Numbered from the stretch's first letter, positions 11,731-24,200 are shown. The stretch: DNA of 64,000 nt from Gnetum montanum (GCA_015680685.1 MNCI01007809.1:131174-195173), one strand, 5' to 3'. Numbers and translations: made by a program. Notes: a model not told the origin generated them from the letters alone.

Positions 11731-12480
11731 TAATTGGTATCAGAGTAAACCACAATCCAAGGGCCATTCAGAACCATGGGCCGACTACAACATGAACTTG
11801 TTGATAAATCTTAAAGCCACAAGAAAGGAAAGGCCATTGATCATCACCAAATGCACCATATGTCTGTGATGTAAGTTAGAAGATACTGTTCCATTGATTT
11901 CATAAACAATGGATAAAATATCTACAAAAGCACATAGATCCCACCAACAAAGTTATTTCATGGATATCATTAATCAATGAATATTTGATCACACCTCATC
12001 AAAATTTATTAATTAAAAGAGATGTTGGTAAGAAAATGATACACCAATCCAGGTAACTCTTACCCATCTTAATACTATAATTATTAATTGATTAGGATCA
12101 TTGTTAAATGTTTTATAAGAAAGTTAATAACCATGACCTAAATTAATCTTGTTTTTGTTGAAATTCACTATCCAAGTAATCTAGAAGACCTCAAGTTACA
12201 ATATGTCAGCCTAGAAATGTTAGTTTAAAAAAATAGGCTATTATTGTTCATTTAATTCATAACATTTTAAATTCACTTTTGAACCCTAGGACTATGTCCA
12301 ACATGTAGTACTTGTTGAGACAATTCCAACAGTACAAATTTTGTCTTGATCAGACTTATGGTTTAGAAGATATTGATGTTTAAAGTTTCTCATTATACAT
12401 GCATTAAAATGATATTAAATTATTAAAATTATTAAATTTTTTTATTATTAAAAAATTTCAAAATCTTAGGGTTGAAAATT
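11731..12480 (+). mobile_element. Family B internal region, plus-strand copy
   Basis: It starts with the primer-binding site at 11735-11745. It runs as an inverted match of 8500-9694, including the block GTAGTACTTG near 12306 and an AT-rich end near 12440. No coding motifs are seen. The copy ends near the minisatellite; no 3' LTR is present. Confidence 0.6.
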
Positions 12481-12599
12481 AGCCACATGCCCTACAACCA
12501 CAACCCTTTGTGCCACGTGAGCCCTGCAATTGCACTCCCTTCGACTGCACCTACACGTCATCCTCTAATACATTCTCTACCCTATGTACATGCCCTTAT

Positions 12600-12880
12600 C
12601 CACCTTTAGAGCCACCAAAAACCACCTCTTATGCCACTAAAAACCATCTCTCATGTTACCACAAACTACCTCCTGCACCACTAGGAATTACCTCTTGCGC
12701 CATCACAAACTGCTTCCCATGCTACCATAAACTGCCTTTCACATTGCCATAAATTACCTTCTGCATTACCATAAGTTGCCTCCTGCACCACCATAAATCG
12801 CCTCCTGTGTTGCGAAAAATCACCTCCCAAGCCATTGAGAATCACCTCTCCTGACATCACCAGGAGTTGCCTCTCCATCA
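12600..12880. repeat. Minisatellite, unit about 24-27 bp
   Basis: About ten degenerate units built on ACCATAAAC-GCCTCC-TGC-type sequence, for example at 12680, 12725, 12755 and 12785. The open frames over it (12510-12752 plus, 12681-12950 minus) follow from the repeat and show no protein family. Confidence 0.7.
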
Positions 12881-13359
12881 TACATGTGCAAAAACTATGT
12901 AGGCCCTGATTTGGGTCATGTAGGCCCATAAGAGAACTATGAAAGTCCATATGTGGGCCAATCTAGCCTTGCTTGGGGCATGCCACATTTCTCTTTCCTA
13001 CCCCCCTACACAAGTTACACCATGTTTCTCTTTTCCCTTCCCCCCACAAGCTGTAGTAGTGAACTGAATGTCATCAACAACCACCTCCAGATGTGCGCAA
13101 CTTGGCTATTGACATTGCCTAGTAGCCACCGAGGCCACTTCCAATGCGTCACTAAGACCATTGTTGCCATTGGAATGAAACAAAAAATTCTCTATTATTT
13201 GACAAATTTTTTTTAATTTCCCGTCAATTGACGAAAAAATTGAAATTCCCATCAATTGATGAAAAATTCAAATTTCCATAATTGAATTGTTAGTTTAAAT
13301 TAGAAACTTGTGAAAATAATTTTCAAAATTGAATTTGGCATCTTAGTAACCATAAGAAT
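12881..13359. other. No gene seen; short palindromes
   Basis: Unassigned sequence. 13216-13275 holds two related inverted motifs, CGTCAATTGACG and CATCAATTGATG, 30 bases apart. Nothing else is supportable. Confidence 0.4.
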
Positions 13360-13437
13360 AAAAATTCCATAATTAATCATGCTTGCCCATGAGTAGAATT
13401 GGGATGAGTGACCTCTCATGAAGTCTTGGTTTTTGTG
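13360..13437 (+). other. 5S rRNA-like sequence (decayed), copy 2
   Basis: It reads TTAATCATGCTTG, GAGTAGAATTGGGATGAG, TGACCTC and GAAGTCTTGG. This follows the second half of plant 5S rRNA (TTAAGCGTGCTTGGGCGAGAGTAGTACTAGGATGGGTGACC-type, here described in pieces) and matches the copy at 1182-1262 in inverted orientation. The first third of 5S is not recognisable, so this is a relic, not a functional 5S gene. Confidence 0.6.
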
Positions 13438-14475
13438 CCAAAGGTTTTATACTACAAAACCCATAAATTTTAATTTAAGAAGCCTTTTTTGGTGAATGAA
13501 GAGTCATTTGCAATAAATCTCAATCTTTTAGACCCAATGGTGGAGTCACATCCATCTTAGGAAACCCCAAAAATTAGTTTTTACTCCTTGCCCTATATAG
13601 TACCTCAAGATCCTCAAAGTTTAATTTTGGCATCACTCAAGCATATGTATCCATTTTCAACAGATGAATAGTAATTTTCAACATTTTTCATCCTTCTAAA
13701 CTCAATTTTGAGGTAATATTTATCATCCAAGCATCCAATAATTTGATGATATCATAAATTCAACCTTTTAGGCTTTAAGATTTAATACATAACCCTTACA
13801 GATAGTCTTAAGATCACTATGGAATGTCATTAATTACACTGCTGAAGTCAGTGTTCTTAAGGTGGTAGAAAGGCCAATAAGAATTAGATAATATATTATA
13901 TGATGTCATTAAATATTACTAACATTAGATAATTTAATTATAAAATTAGATAATATAGTTAAATTAGTTGGAGAATCAGCTGTTGTATCAGTATTAGTTG
14001 ATTATTAGTTAATGAATCAGTCAATGTATTAGTTAAAGATCAATTAATGTATTAGTTGGAGAATTAGTTGAAGAAATAGAACAATCTTCAACTATAAAAA
14101 AAGGTATATTAATCCATCTTGCAATCAAAACATAGGCCAAAAACAACATGAAGACTAAAAATATTATTTTAACTAGGAGTATGATACTCATGAAGAGCAA
14201 TGATTTAGAAGAGAATACAAGAATGAGAATGAAAGTTGCAATATACAATGTGCTTTCAAGATCTTTAGCAAATGAGAAACAATATCTACTATGTCCATCA
14301 TGGGCCTTGAATTGACATGAATATCAATATCCATGCATTTTAGCAGAATTACAAGATTTGGATGCTAATGTCTTGTGCTTACAAGAAGTCTTACCATGGG
14401 AATTTCTATATCAATTCCAAATAGAATTCTAAAAGATGGGATATAGAGGTATCTTAATAAATTGTGGTTCTTAAT
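13438..14475 (+). pseudogene. 5S-headed module body with CCR4-type nuclease N-terminal fragment, copy 2
   Basis: The left part (13438-14200) matches 640-1203 in reverse and includes an AT-rich run of TTAGTTG-like repeats at 13870-14080. The right part (14228-14470) translates to VAIYNVLSRSLANEKQY, CPSWALN, stop, HEYQYPCILAELQDLDANV and LCLQEVLPWEF. This is the start of the EEP nuclease domain of CCR4-like deadenylases, which remove poly(A) from mRNA; the Glu of LQEV is a metal-binding residue. Two stops break it. It ends abruptly at about 14475, where the next CCR4-like part continues on the other strand. Confidence 0.65.
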
Positions 14476-14499
14476 GAGTGCTATCCATCAACATCATCT

Positions 14500-14990
14500 G
14501 TTCCTAAATTCTAGAGTCTAATTTATCTACTAAAGATTCAAAGTAAGTAGAATATGCACTGGCTAATGGAATTGCATGTTGAATTGATAGAAACATCTTC
14601 TTTAAGTTAGGTTTATTTTCCAAGGATTTATTTACAGATCCATATTTTAAGAATTAATAAATGCTACTTCCCAACTTTTGCATTGAAGTCTCCACAAAGA
14701 ATAAACGGAACTGGATTAGTATAACTTAGTAATAACTTATTCTTCAAATTTTTTTCTATTTTCTTAATCAAATATGATACATGACATAGTCTAACATCTA
14801 AGCATATTGGTTTGGCAATCAAATGTATGTTAACCATGCATACACAACTTCCTAATAACTAAATTTTTAAAATCAATGCCAAGGCTATGTGATTTTTCCA
14901 AAATCTTGACTATTCTTTCTTGTCCATCACTTGAAGTTTTTGAATTTTAAAAATCATATTTTCTAAACTCCATTCAAACTCCATATTTTC
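14500..14990 (-). pseudogene. CCR4-type nuclease C-terminal fragment, inverted
   Basis: The minus strand reads MEFEWSLENMIFKIQ, FWKNHIALALILKI, VNIHLIAKPICLDVRLCHV, KKIEKNLKNK, then NPVPFILCGDFNAKVGK and, after a stop, FLKYGSVNK and AIPLASAYSTYFESL. This is the central and C-terminal EEP domain of CCR4 proteins: the GDFN motif carries catalytic Asp and Asn, and SAY follows in the family. It complements the plus-strand N-terminal fragment ending at 14475 but faces the opposite way. Either an inversion split one copy or two truncated copies abut. Confidence 0.65.
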
Positions 14991-16639
14991 TAAACAAATA
15001 TTTGAAGGTTATTATGAGAACAAGATTAAAGTCCTAACTATCCCTACTCATGCTAGTGCCAATCTACCACTAGGCATGGGGAGTGCTTCCTCCAAGATAT
15101 GATGTAATGTTTTCATGAATGTAAAGGATCGACTCTACACTCTTGCATAACTATCAAAAGTAGAGAAAATAACTCACATATAAAGAAAGTATATTTTTCA
15201 CTAGGAGGAAAGGTTGATACTGCTTGAAAAATCAAACAAGCATATTCTTTCTTAACTTGACTTGCATAAGTATTCTTATGTCTTAATTAGATATCAAGTT
15301 AAGTTCAACATTCATAATTTAAGGTTGATAATCTTGGTCATTGAACCTTATTCATTATAATTTTTGCATGGAATTTAAGTGTCTTGATATCCTCAATATC
15401 GATTTTTCTCTCCAAAATCAAAAAGTATGCAACCAAAAACTTAATCTCTAAAGACATCACTTCTTTTAAGTAAGGGAAAGTAGAAAGAGTATATCTTATT
15501 GGAGTCTAAAGAAGGCTTTCCTTTTGGAATGAGGGCTAGAAGAAGTGTTGATATCCCTACAGGTTTGTTATTATCTTAACCATTGTTAAAGAATTACATG
15601 ATCTTGATTTCTTGTGTACTATGTCACAAGAATATGTAGGCTTACAAACAAGCTTTTCTTTAATGCTTGGGCCACTACCCTTTTCTACAATGTGAGGCTT
15701 AGGGATAGATGTGTTAGAGTAGGAGCATATCTTATCTCTCTTAAGGAATAATGTCTCTATGTGTATGCTAGTTTTCTTGAATATGTTGTATGTGTTGTAG
15801 TGGTTCAGCCACTTATATGATTATAAAGGCGTCCTCACAATGCTCCTAACCATGGACTGACATGTGCCATGCGAGTTATGTACTTATGTTGTGCTTACAA
15901 GTTTTTTAGAACATTGAGACATAGGCCACCTTGAGTTCACTCTAGAACATTTAACTACTTTGAAACTCTTTAGTGATACTAACTAATGATTTCCTAGAGT
16001 AGTGTCATTTTAGTGTCAAATCCAAAAATATAAATAATAATATTTAAAAATCTCAAAGTATAATAGAATAATAAAAATAAAGGATAAATGAAAAGCCCAA
16101 TGATTTTAGGAATGTTTTTTTAGTTTTTCATCCTTACAACCAATCTTGAAAAACCTCCCCTCTAGGATAGGAAAAGGATCAAAACTTATCCTTGTTTAGA
16201 AGTTCCTTCATGGGCTTTTACTTCTTACTAAAGAATTTCCTATAAATAGAAGGAGATAACTATTCTAAAAGAAAAAAAAAGGAATCTTCAATTAGAATAA
16301 ATAAATAAATTATAATAGAATTTTAAAGCTTCTCATCCTTGAGCATTCAAAATGAAAAGAAATTAATACTAAAACATAAATTTATTTTTTCAACTTTCAC
16401 TAGAATTTTTTTCTTGAAGCTATAACTAAAATGAGATAACTTTGAGAATCTAATATTTAACTCCTAAAGAAATGTAATAGTTATTCTCTTGTTGTGGAAA
16501 CCTAACTACATACTAAACATTCCAAATAAAGAATAGGCACCTGAAGATACTTCTAAATGCAAAGAAAGGAAGTAGATGAAGTGGATTGAATGCTCAAAAT
16601 GATATTTTGGATGGTTAGTTAAAAGTTGTTACAAATTCT
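14991..16639. other. No gene seen
   Basis: AT-rich sequence full of stops in all frames. Short scraps of possible retroelement coding were looked for on both strands, but none was long enough to name. Confidence 0.35.
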
Positions 16640-16850
16640 CAATGTTAATTTCTAAGCATGTTATACAACAAGACATTCAAAAAAAATATGAAAAAATAAA
16701 TCTTCACTTCCATAGAGAAGACATTGAGAGAAATTAATTCTCATATGTTAAATATTGATGTTGATAGAAAGATCTTGATGAATAAGGCACCATAAAGAAT
16801 ACAATTTCTGAAAAGACAGGAACTCTCCAAATACCATCCATTTTCCTCAT
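16640..16850 (-). pseudogene. LINE zf-RVT (reverse transcriptase zinc-binding) remnant
   Basis: The minus strand reads FLSFQKLYSLWCLIHQDLSI, then after a stop INFSQCLLYGSEDLFFHIFF and EC. This is the pattern of the zinc-binding domain at the C-terminus of plant LINE ORF2 proteins (K..FxWxLLH then CxxC...E...HLFFxC). The second cysteine of the first pair is Tyr. It comes from a LINE copy facing opposite to the one at 18080-20299. No further minus-strand LINE motifs could be fixed up to 17300. Confidence 0.5.
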
Positions 16851-18079
16851 CCAAAAGTATCATAATAATTGTATTCTCCAAGCCTTATTCAATTTGTTAC
16901 GAATAAAGTTACTCATGGTAATAATTTTGTATGTAACTTTGAAATTAAAAGAAAAAATAGATTTGTCATCCTTTTAAAAATGTCTAATAAAAGTTGATTC
17001 AAACTTTTATCAACTTTAAATAGATTTTTCAAGATTGAAATGTAATTTTTTAAAAATGTTTTTTTTTCTTTTTATTTAAACCATAGAGGCTAGAAGCCCC
17101 CTTTCTTGTAATTCATCTATCATGTATATGAAGATAGAAACCAGAGTGATATCAATTTTTCTCCAAGTGGTAGAAAATTTAGATGAATTAGTGGCCCAAG
17201 CTCATTCATTAGAAAAAAGCCATCATAGGGTAATTTACTTCAGAATATCTTTTGAAGTTGTAATATGATTATAATTCCAATACTTACTAATCTTACACTA
17301 TGTCTTCCAAGTTTGTTTAAGAATTAGAGAACCAAGAATAAAAATGGCTTGAGAAAAAATAAGTCAATGGAAAAAATTATTAGAAGACCAACTATTATAA
17401 TTTTTAAGATTTGGATAAGTATATACTTTGAAATCAAACCTGTAACTTGCATATCACATGTAACATATTCTAACCACATTAGTAATAGCTTAGTACCAAA
17501 ATGATATAGAATAAAATTATTAATAAGAAAATAGCAAATCTGAAGAAAATTTTTTTATAACTTCTTAAACCTATTATATTGGTTTTATGCCATTACATAG
17601 AATAAGTATTCAAATTACATAAATGTCAAACATGTCTGTAATAGTTAAAGTTGTTTTTTGGTCAATGTATTTTATACAATCTAATTTTTTTGAAAAATCC
17701 TTTAAATTTATATAGTTGTGATTGAAGTAGATTGGGTTTCCAAATGCACTAGGAAGATAAGATAACAAGCATGTATGTAAGAACTTTGATTTTATGAAAG
17801 TTTTAGAAATTTCTAATATATCATTTCAAATATGTTTGATGACCATTAAAAGTTATATAAAATTTCAGCAATTTCAATGATTCAGTGATTTTGATGATTT
17901 GGTGATTTCAATGATTTGGATGACTTAGTAGATCACACATCTAATTTGAACTTTCAGTGTTTTGTGATTTAAGATTCAAAGTTTTGTATGCCAAGGCTAA
18001 GAAAGCAATATATTCCATTTCAAGTAGTTTGGATAAGTATAAGAAGTAGGTTTTCAATGGTAGGATTTGTAGTTTCTTG
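16851..18079. other. No gene seen; TGATTT-rich block
   Basis: AT-rich with no supportable frame. 17866-17930 contains several TTTCAATGATT/TGATTTGG-type units. The right part probably belongs to the 5' region of the following LINE. Confidence 0.35.
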
Positions 18080-18690
18080 AGAGGAATCGAATAACATGAT
18101 TACAACCTTGAACTTCATAGCATCCAAGATTATGCAATTGGAATCCATGCTTGAAGTTGTGGTGAAAAAGATACAAATCATTCAACTACTATAGAGTTGA
18201 AAGATTCATTGTCAAATGTTAAAGCAACTCAAGTTTAGACAAATATGGATACTCTATGACCAATTTGAATTCTCTTGAGTCAAAAATAATAACAACTCAC
18301 TTAGGCTTAAAACTAATTACTGAGAAAATGCATGAAGATGAAGAAAAATGTGACAAAATTTAGAATCTTTAAATTATGGGATTTCTAAAGAATAGGATGA
18401 GAATATTTTCCAAATCATGCTAGATTTCTTTATGAAAAAAATGCACATTTCTTCTACCCCAATAATTAGTGCAAATAGACTTGGTCCTAAGGAGGATAAA
18501 CCTCAAAAGATTATTGTTAAGTTTGTTGATTAGCATAGAAGAGATAAGGTTTGAAATAATAAAAATATCTTGAAAGGATAGAATATTTGGATTAATGAAG
18601 ACCTAACCAAAAAAGATGATGCTAAAGAATAAGAATAATTATAGAAAGTTAAACAAGCTTGTGCTAAAGGTAAAATTTCTTAATTAAACT
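18080..18690 (+). pseudogene. LINE ORF1 remnant (L1-type RRM protein)
   Basis: The plus strand shows a Lys/Gln-rich stretch with coiled-coil character, then QNLQIMGFLKN, MLDFFMKKMHI, then IISANRLGPKEDKPQKIIVK and FVD. A HRRDKV-KNILKG block and NIWINEDLTKKDDAKE follow. This is the order of the RNA-binding ORF1 protein of L1-type LINEs (coiled coil, RRM with RLG and I+V+F, then LKG..I.INEDLT). Several TAG and TAA stops at expected Gln codons show it is dead. It precedes ORF2 on the same strand. Confidence 0.65.
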
Positions 18691-18739
18691 ATAAATATGT
18701 TGTAGTCATTAAAGAGAGGCCAAATTCCTCAAAATAGGG

Positions 18740-20299
18740 ATTATCTTTTATTACATGTGTTTTTCTTAATATGAAAGGTTCATTAGCTAATAAAGTTATT
18801 ACTTTATATACTAGTAATTTCTTTAGTGATTTTGATCTATTTATTTTTGCTAAAACTTGAAAAGAATAAAATTCCCTAATTATATCTATTCTAGACTTTC
18901 ATATCATTTGTTTAGAAATAAGTGTTCTGAGGTGAAGGGTAGACCTTCTAGTGGTGTTGCTTATTTAATTAAAAAGTATAAAGATCATTTTATTAAGGTG
19001 AAAAAAGTTGATGATAATGACTAATATTTGTAAGTTCAAGTTCAAGGCATTACAAAGGTTCTTTATATTTCTTTTTTTTATTTGGCTTCAATGGATTTTT
19101 ATATTTACAATTCTATTATTCTTTCATAAGAGCATCCTTTTCAGTACCTAGGTCAAGATGTTACAAAGTTCTCCAAGCTTTATAAAGTTTTTCTTTATGG
19201 GGATTTTATTGGTCATGTTGGACAAAGTCAGATTCAAAGGCTTGTTTGGAATTCTCAATTATACTTTAGTGAAGAGATCTATTAGTTCATCATCTACTAA
19301 TCATAGTACAAATCACAAAGTACTCATTTCCTAGATTGGAATCATTCCTTTGATTTTTTTAATCCTTAATGATATTAGTAAATTTTCTTCCTCTTATTTC
19401 ACCAGTATTGGGCACCAAGGCAAATCTTACATTGGTCTTCTCTTATCTACTCATGATAATATAGATGCAGTAAAAAAATTTCAAGTAAGAGAAAAAAACC
19501 TAAAATTTTCTCATCATTACTTGCATTTTATTATTCTTTCTTCAATCCATCATATTTATTACAAGAAGTAAAAAACTCATCATCTCACAAAAGACCTTTG
19601 TTAGGATTTTTAAACAAAAGTGGCTAATATGTTGATCAATAATGATAATAAGGTAGATTTAATTAATGTTCTTTTGTCTATTATTGCTCAAATGTAGATT
19701 AAGAAGAGGCCTTCTTGTAAAAAATCTTGGTTTCATGTGGACAATTTAATAGCTTGTAAAGATGTTGTAGCTTTACATTTTAATGTTTTAGTGCTGAAGA
19801 ATTATAGCAAGCTTATTTATTTATTTATTTTTTAAAATAAAGGTCTTTAAAGAAGAGTAGGAAAGAATAACTTGTAAGCTCCACTCAAATCCAATGAGAT
19901 TTGAAGTTTATTCTAAGATAGACACCAACATGGTTGGGATTTTTCCTTATCTACTATTCAAATTTTCTTCAATGATCTTTTTAATCAAGAGGCTTCCTTG
20001 ATTGTGCAAAAAAATTCTAATGTTCTTGAGTTATTCGTTGATGATGTTTCTACAAGAATTTAAAGATTATCTTCTAGGAAAGATGCTAATGTTAATGGAT
20101 TATATATAGATCTTTTTAAATAAGGTGGTTGGTATCTAAAGAATTGTGTAATCTTCATAATAAAGGGTTTTAGCATGGTTTGGATTACTCTTGGTGTTTT
20201 ACTTAAGTAATTTTAATTTTCAAAAAAAGGAGATAGGATAAATCTTAATAATTACCAATTTATTACAATCAATTCAATTTTCACCAAGCCTTTGAACAC
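18740..20299 (+). pseudogene. LINE ORF2, 5' part: endonuclease and start of reverse transcriptase
   Basis: 18760-19470 reads FLNMKGSLANKV, FIFAKT-KE, GRPSSGVAYLIKKYKD and LYGDFIGHVGQSQ. These are the marks of the APE-type endonuclease of LINEs (NVRG, SETW, G.GG.A..IK, GDFN), with the catalytic residues partly lost. 20040-20299 reads RLSSRKDANVNGLYIDLFK and then KKGDRINLNNYQFITINSI and FTKPLN, the first reverse-transcriptase blocks. The frame stops at 20299 where element A1 entered. It resumes at 49207 with TILENKISSW, and the join restores PLNTILE when one copy of the AACAC/GACAC target site is removed. Confidence 0.75.
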
Positions 20300-21255
20300 T
20301 GATGAGTGGTGAAGAGGTATCCCTATGCCTAACCATATGAATCACGAAGCACTCACACCCGATCTAGTTGAATTTTGCAAGCTATCTAGTTTCTGGTGCA
20401 CTAGTCTTCTAGGAAGTGAATTTTGCCCTAATGGCCATTCATTGTCTTCCCAATTACACTAGTGATGCACAATGGTATGGTTAAGTGTAATGAAGGCATA
20501 TGATTTTTAAAATTTTATGTTTTATAGTTTTGGTACTTAACTAGAGAGATGAAGTGGTTTAATGAATAATTTAATTAAACTACTTAACTAGCCTTTTAAC
20601 TAGTCCTAACATAAGCATCCAGTCTCACTTTCTGTACACATCCTAAACCCATGTATCCACTATTGCGTTAACAAGTGTTACACTATTGGGTGCACCAAGT
20701 AATAATGCTATTGGGATTACCAAGAAAATACATGTTTACACTCAAAGCATTCATACTTATGTATTTAATCTAACTTATCTCACTTAATTACTCAATTATC
20801 TTAATTACTAGAAAACATTGAATAAATAACTGAAACCATTAAATGCATGAATAAAAGATCTTAAACTATCTAGAATGTTGCAAGGTTTATTAATAAGATC
20901 ATCTTTATTGTCATACACATTGGTGTGGTTTAGGTACAATAGTAGGTAAATAAAGATCCATACACTCAATGACTCCTACTGCGGGCACTCAGGAAAATAT
21001 TCTAACTTTCAAATGAACAAACTATAAAAGCTACTACTACTATTAATTTTTATGCCCATAAACATGATTGGGAGCTCGTATTTATAATTTTCTCTCTAGG
21101 GCTACATTGATGGGGCCGTGTCAACATAGAAAATGCTATGTCAACATGGCCCTGTTGATGGGGTAACACCACATAAATGGGGCCCCGTCAATGAAGGCCA
21201 ATCGATGAGGCCACGTCAACAGGGACCCATAAACACAATACTTTGACACTCATTA
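20300..21255 (-). mobile_element. A1 3' LTR
   Basis: It begins TGATGAGTGG and ends CTCATTA (ancestral ending CA, judging by the partner). It aligns along its length with 48287-49206. A TATA-like ATTATAAATAC (minus) lies at 21079-21089. The distal 150 bases contain GGGGCC and TCAAC-type inverted subrepeats. The polypurine tract lies just inside at 21256-21270. Confidence 0.85.
21079..21089 (-). promoter_or_regulatory. TATA-like box in A1 3' LTR
   Basis: Minus-strand ATTATAAATAC, about 170 bases into the LTR from its 5' side and conserved in position in the 5' LTR (49071-49080). It is the likely core promoter for element RNA. Confidence 0.5.
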
Positions 21256-24200
21256 TACCTTCATGATTGAATGACTCATCCTAAAGTTCCTTTATAAAAT
21301 TGGAAAGGTATGGGATTATTGATTGACTGATAGCAAAAAAATGACTTGAAAAAACTAAGTGTCCAAGTGTATGAATCAAAAAATTACAAAAATTGTAGTG
21401 TTCATGACACAAAATTGAATACCATGATGTGACTACACAAAAATTGGATAGCACTTCCTTTGATGTCATGAAGGTAATGGAGAAGATCAAATACTCCTAG
21501 GTGGTGGTGGCTCCTGAGGCTTTGAAGGACCTTTGTTAGCTTCAGGTACATGCAGTAGTTAAGGTGGATGTGGGTGTCCTATTGTGGCTGAAACCTTCGA
21601 TAGAAGGTGAAAGGCATCAAGCGATGCCTTCAACTTCTTCTCCTTACTATGGGCATCATTCACAATCCACATGGTATCACCAATGTGGGATGGAATGGGG
21701 ATATCCCACAAATAGGACATTATCAAGAACATCTCCTTTACGTTAACAAACTAGGTAGTCAACTATTTGTGTTTGATATCAAGTTCCCTCATTGCATTCT
21801 ACAACTTCTAGTATTCATTCATTCTCATGGCCAAGTTCTCGATAGTTAATCATTAACCAATGAATCGTGCCTTGAGAACTTTAAGTTTAGTGTTAGCCAT
21901 TGCAAGCTTGTCTTTGGTGTCCTTATGGTGCTTGAACTGAGCCTCATATGGTAAGTACAAATTGGTCACCTATTTCTTGAGCTCTAACCACAGTCATCCA
22001 ACAATCAACATGGCTAGGTTTTCATAACAAAGATTAGAAAGCTCCATTTACTCTGTCATCTTCTTGATCTACAACTCCTTCATGTAGATTTCCACTTTGT
22101 TGTAGGTGACTATCCCATCAACGATGGGTTGCCAAAATTCTCTACCTTGTTGGAGTTTTTGGAGGGCTTTATTTTCTTTTGCCTTTGCTAATTTATTATG
22201 TTCTTCATTTACTTCCTTCTGTAAACTAACTTTCTCTCTATAATGGTCCTTAACTCTCTCAAATTTGAGAGCCTCTAATTTCCAGGTAGCTACCTCGATG
22301 GTAGTTTTCTAGCAAAGTGCATGCACCTTCTCCATGGATAGATTCTTATTCTTTTCTATCAATCTCCTTAGTTCTATGTTTTCTTTAACCAATTTCTCCT
22401 ACTATTGATGGATAAAATCAGTTAATTATTGCATATGCTCATCAACATTCTCTAGGCAATGATTTTCTATGGTCAACTAGAGATTCTCCTAGTGGGTCTG
22501 ATCCAAGGCTTTATGAATTTTGTGTTGTGTGGTCTCTACCAAGGATCGATAGAACATCATTGTCTTGATTGCACCTCAACCCCTTTAAGCTTATTCTAAA
22601 GCTATTCCATAGCTTCATATCTTGTTAATGCTAGGTTGAGAAATGTAGGATTGGAAATCTAGGCTCTTAATTCAACAACTTTCATAGCCAAGTGTTCATT
22701 CAGTTCTTTAGCTATTTTGAATTGCCCCTCCAAGATTATGTTTTTCCCCTTGCCTCTGGTATCTTCAACTAGTTTTTAGTAATGTTTTTTGAAAATTCAA
22801 AGACATCTAAAATTAGTTACCTAATTCCCACTAGTTAATCCAAAAATTCTTCATGCTACATTGCATTTATTCTACCACTTCTGGTCCCTTTGGACGTCTA
22901 CACATCTCTAAGTATAGTGATGTCTAGTGTAGATGCCCTAGGTGCATTGAGAGTCTTGGCAATACGATAAATGACCACTTTTGCAGCTATCTCTTATCCT
23001 TGGTGTTGCATCACCAATACAATTACCCCTTCACCCTCATCCAAGCACACTAAGAAGATCATAGCATTCCTAGAGATTTCTAGGAGTGTCTATTATTTTG
23101 TGAGAGATATTATGACGTCCCTGGTGCTCATATTCAACCTTTCATGTAACCATCTTCTTTGGGCCGAGAAAATGGACCCACCTCCACCCATCAAACTAAT
23201 TATTTAGGCCACCTCATTGAGGTGACTCATTGCTAGTCTATACATGGATGGGTTCTTGCCACTCATGTCTACTTGTTGCTCTTGTTCACTCAAGAGCCAT
23301 TCCTAGTATTCATATAATAGTTGGGCAATTGCAGCGATGTTTAGCACCATTGTCTAAGTGGTAGGTGGAGGTGGTAGTCAGTTCACCTCTTCTTAAATAG
23401 TGATTGTAAGTATCTTATCCTTCATCATTTCTACCTAGTTACCAACTAGAACAATTTTGATTGTGTTGTTCATATAATGGACTATGCCTCCCCTTCGATA
23501 GAGTTTCCATCTCTAGATAGATTAGTTGTGGAAGGTTGACCAGGAATCTCCCACTTAGAGTAATGCATGCTTGGGCAGAGAAGGCAATGATTTTCCTTGG
23601 CCTCACCATGGGATTGAAGTAAAAGGCCACAATCTTCTAATGGATCATCTTTGCTAGTGTATCACATCAAAATCCTTATAGTTAACACCATAACACCATT
23701 GCACCCATTCTTTCTTGGTATTGGGATTCGCCTACATTTGGATCTTAGTAAGGTTTGCCCCTATTTTGGGTAACCTAAGCACTGCAGCAATGACCTGCAC
23801 CAAGTAGGACACTAGGATGTCCTTGATTTCACTATTCATCTGGGTGACTTATTATTCCAAAATAAAAATGTCACTCCCATGTACCACTCCCCAGTGGAAG
23901 TGATGATTAGCTACATGGGAGAGGTCTTTAATTGGTCCTGCACTTCTTTTGGTGCATGCTCCAAAAGGGCCAAATTTTAACTCCTAGAGCACTAATTTTT
24001 ACACCTCTCTCAATTTGATTTGATTTAGGTATGCCTTTGTCAAGGTTACCTTAATATTTGCTGGTTATGTTGGAACATCATCCCGATGGGAGTGTTCTAT
24101 TACTGCTGCTAGTTCGAAAATCTATCGGGGAGATTCCACTTCTACCTCTTCCCTTAGAGGACCTATGACATGCATTACAAGAGGTTCTTCCTTAGGCTAT

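Noticed and set aside
12510-12950. Open frames on both strands across the minisatellite
   Set aside because: Repeat-driven low-complexity peptides.
14033-14248. Minus-strand 71-codon hydrophobic frame
   Set aside because: Lies opposite the AT-rich module body; no family and no conservation in the copy at 640-1203.
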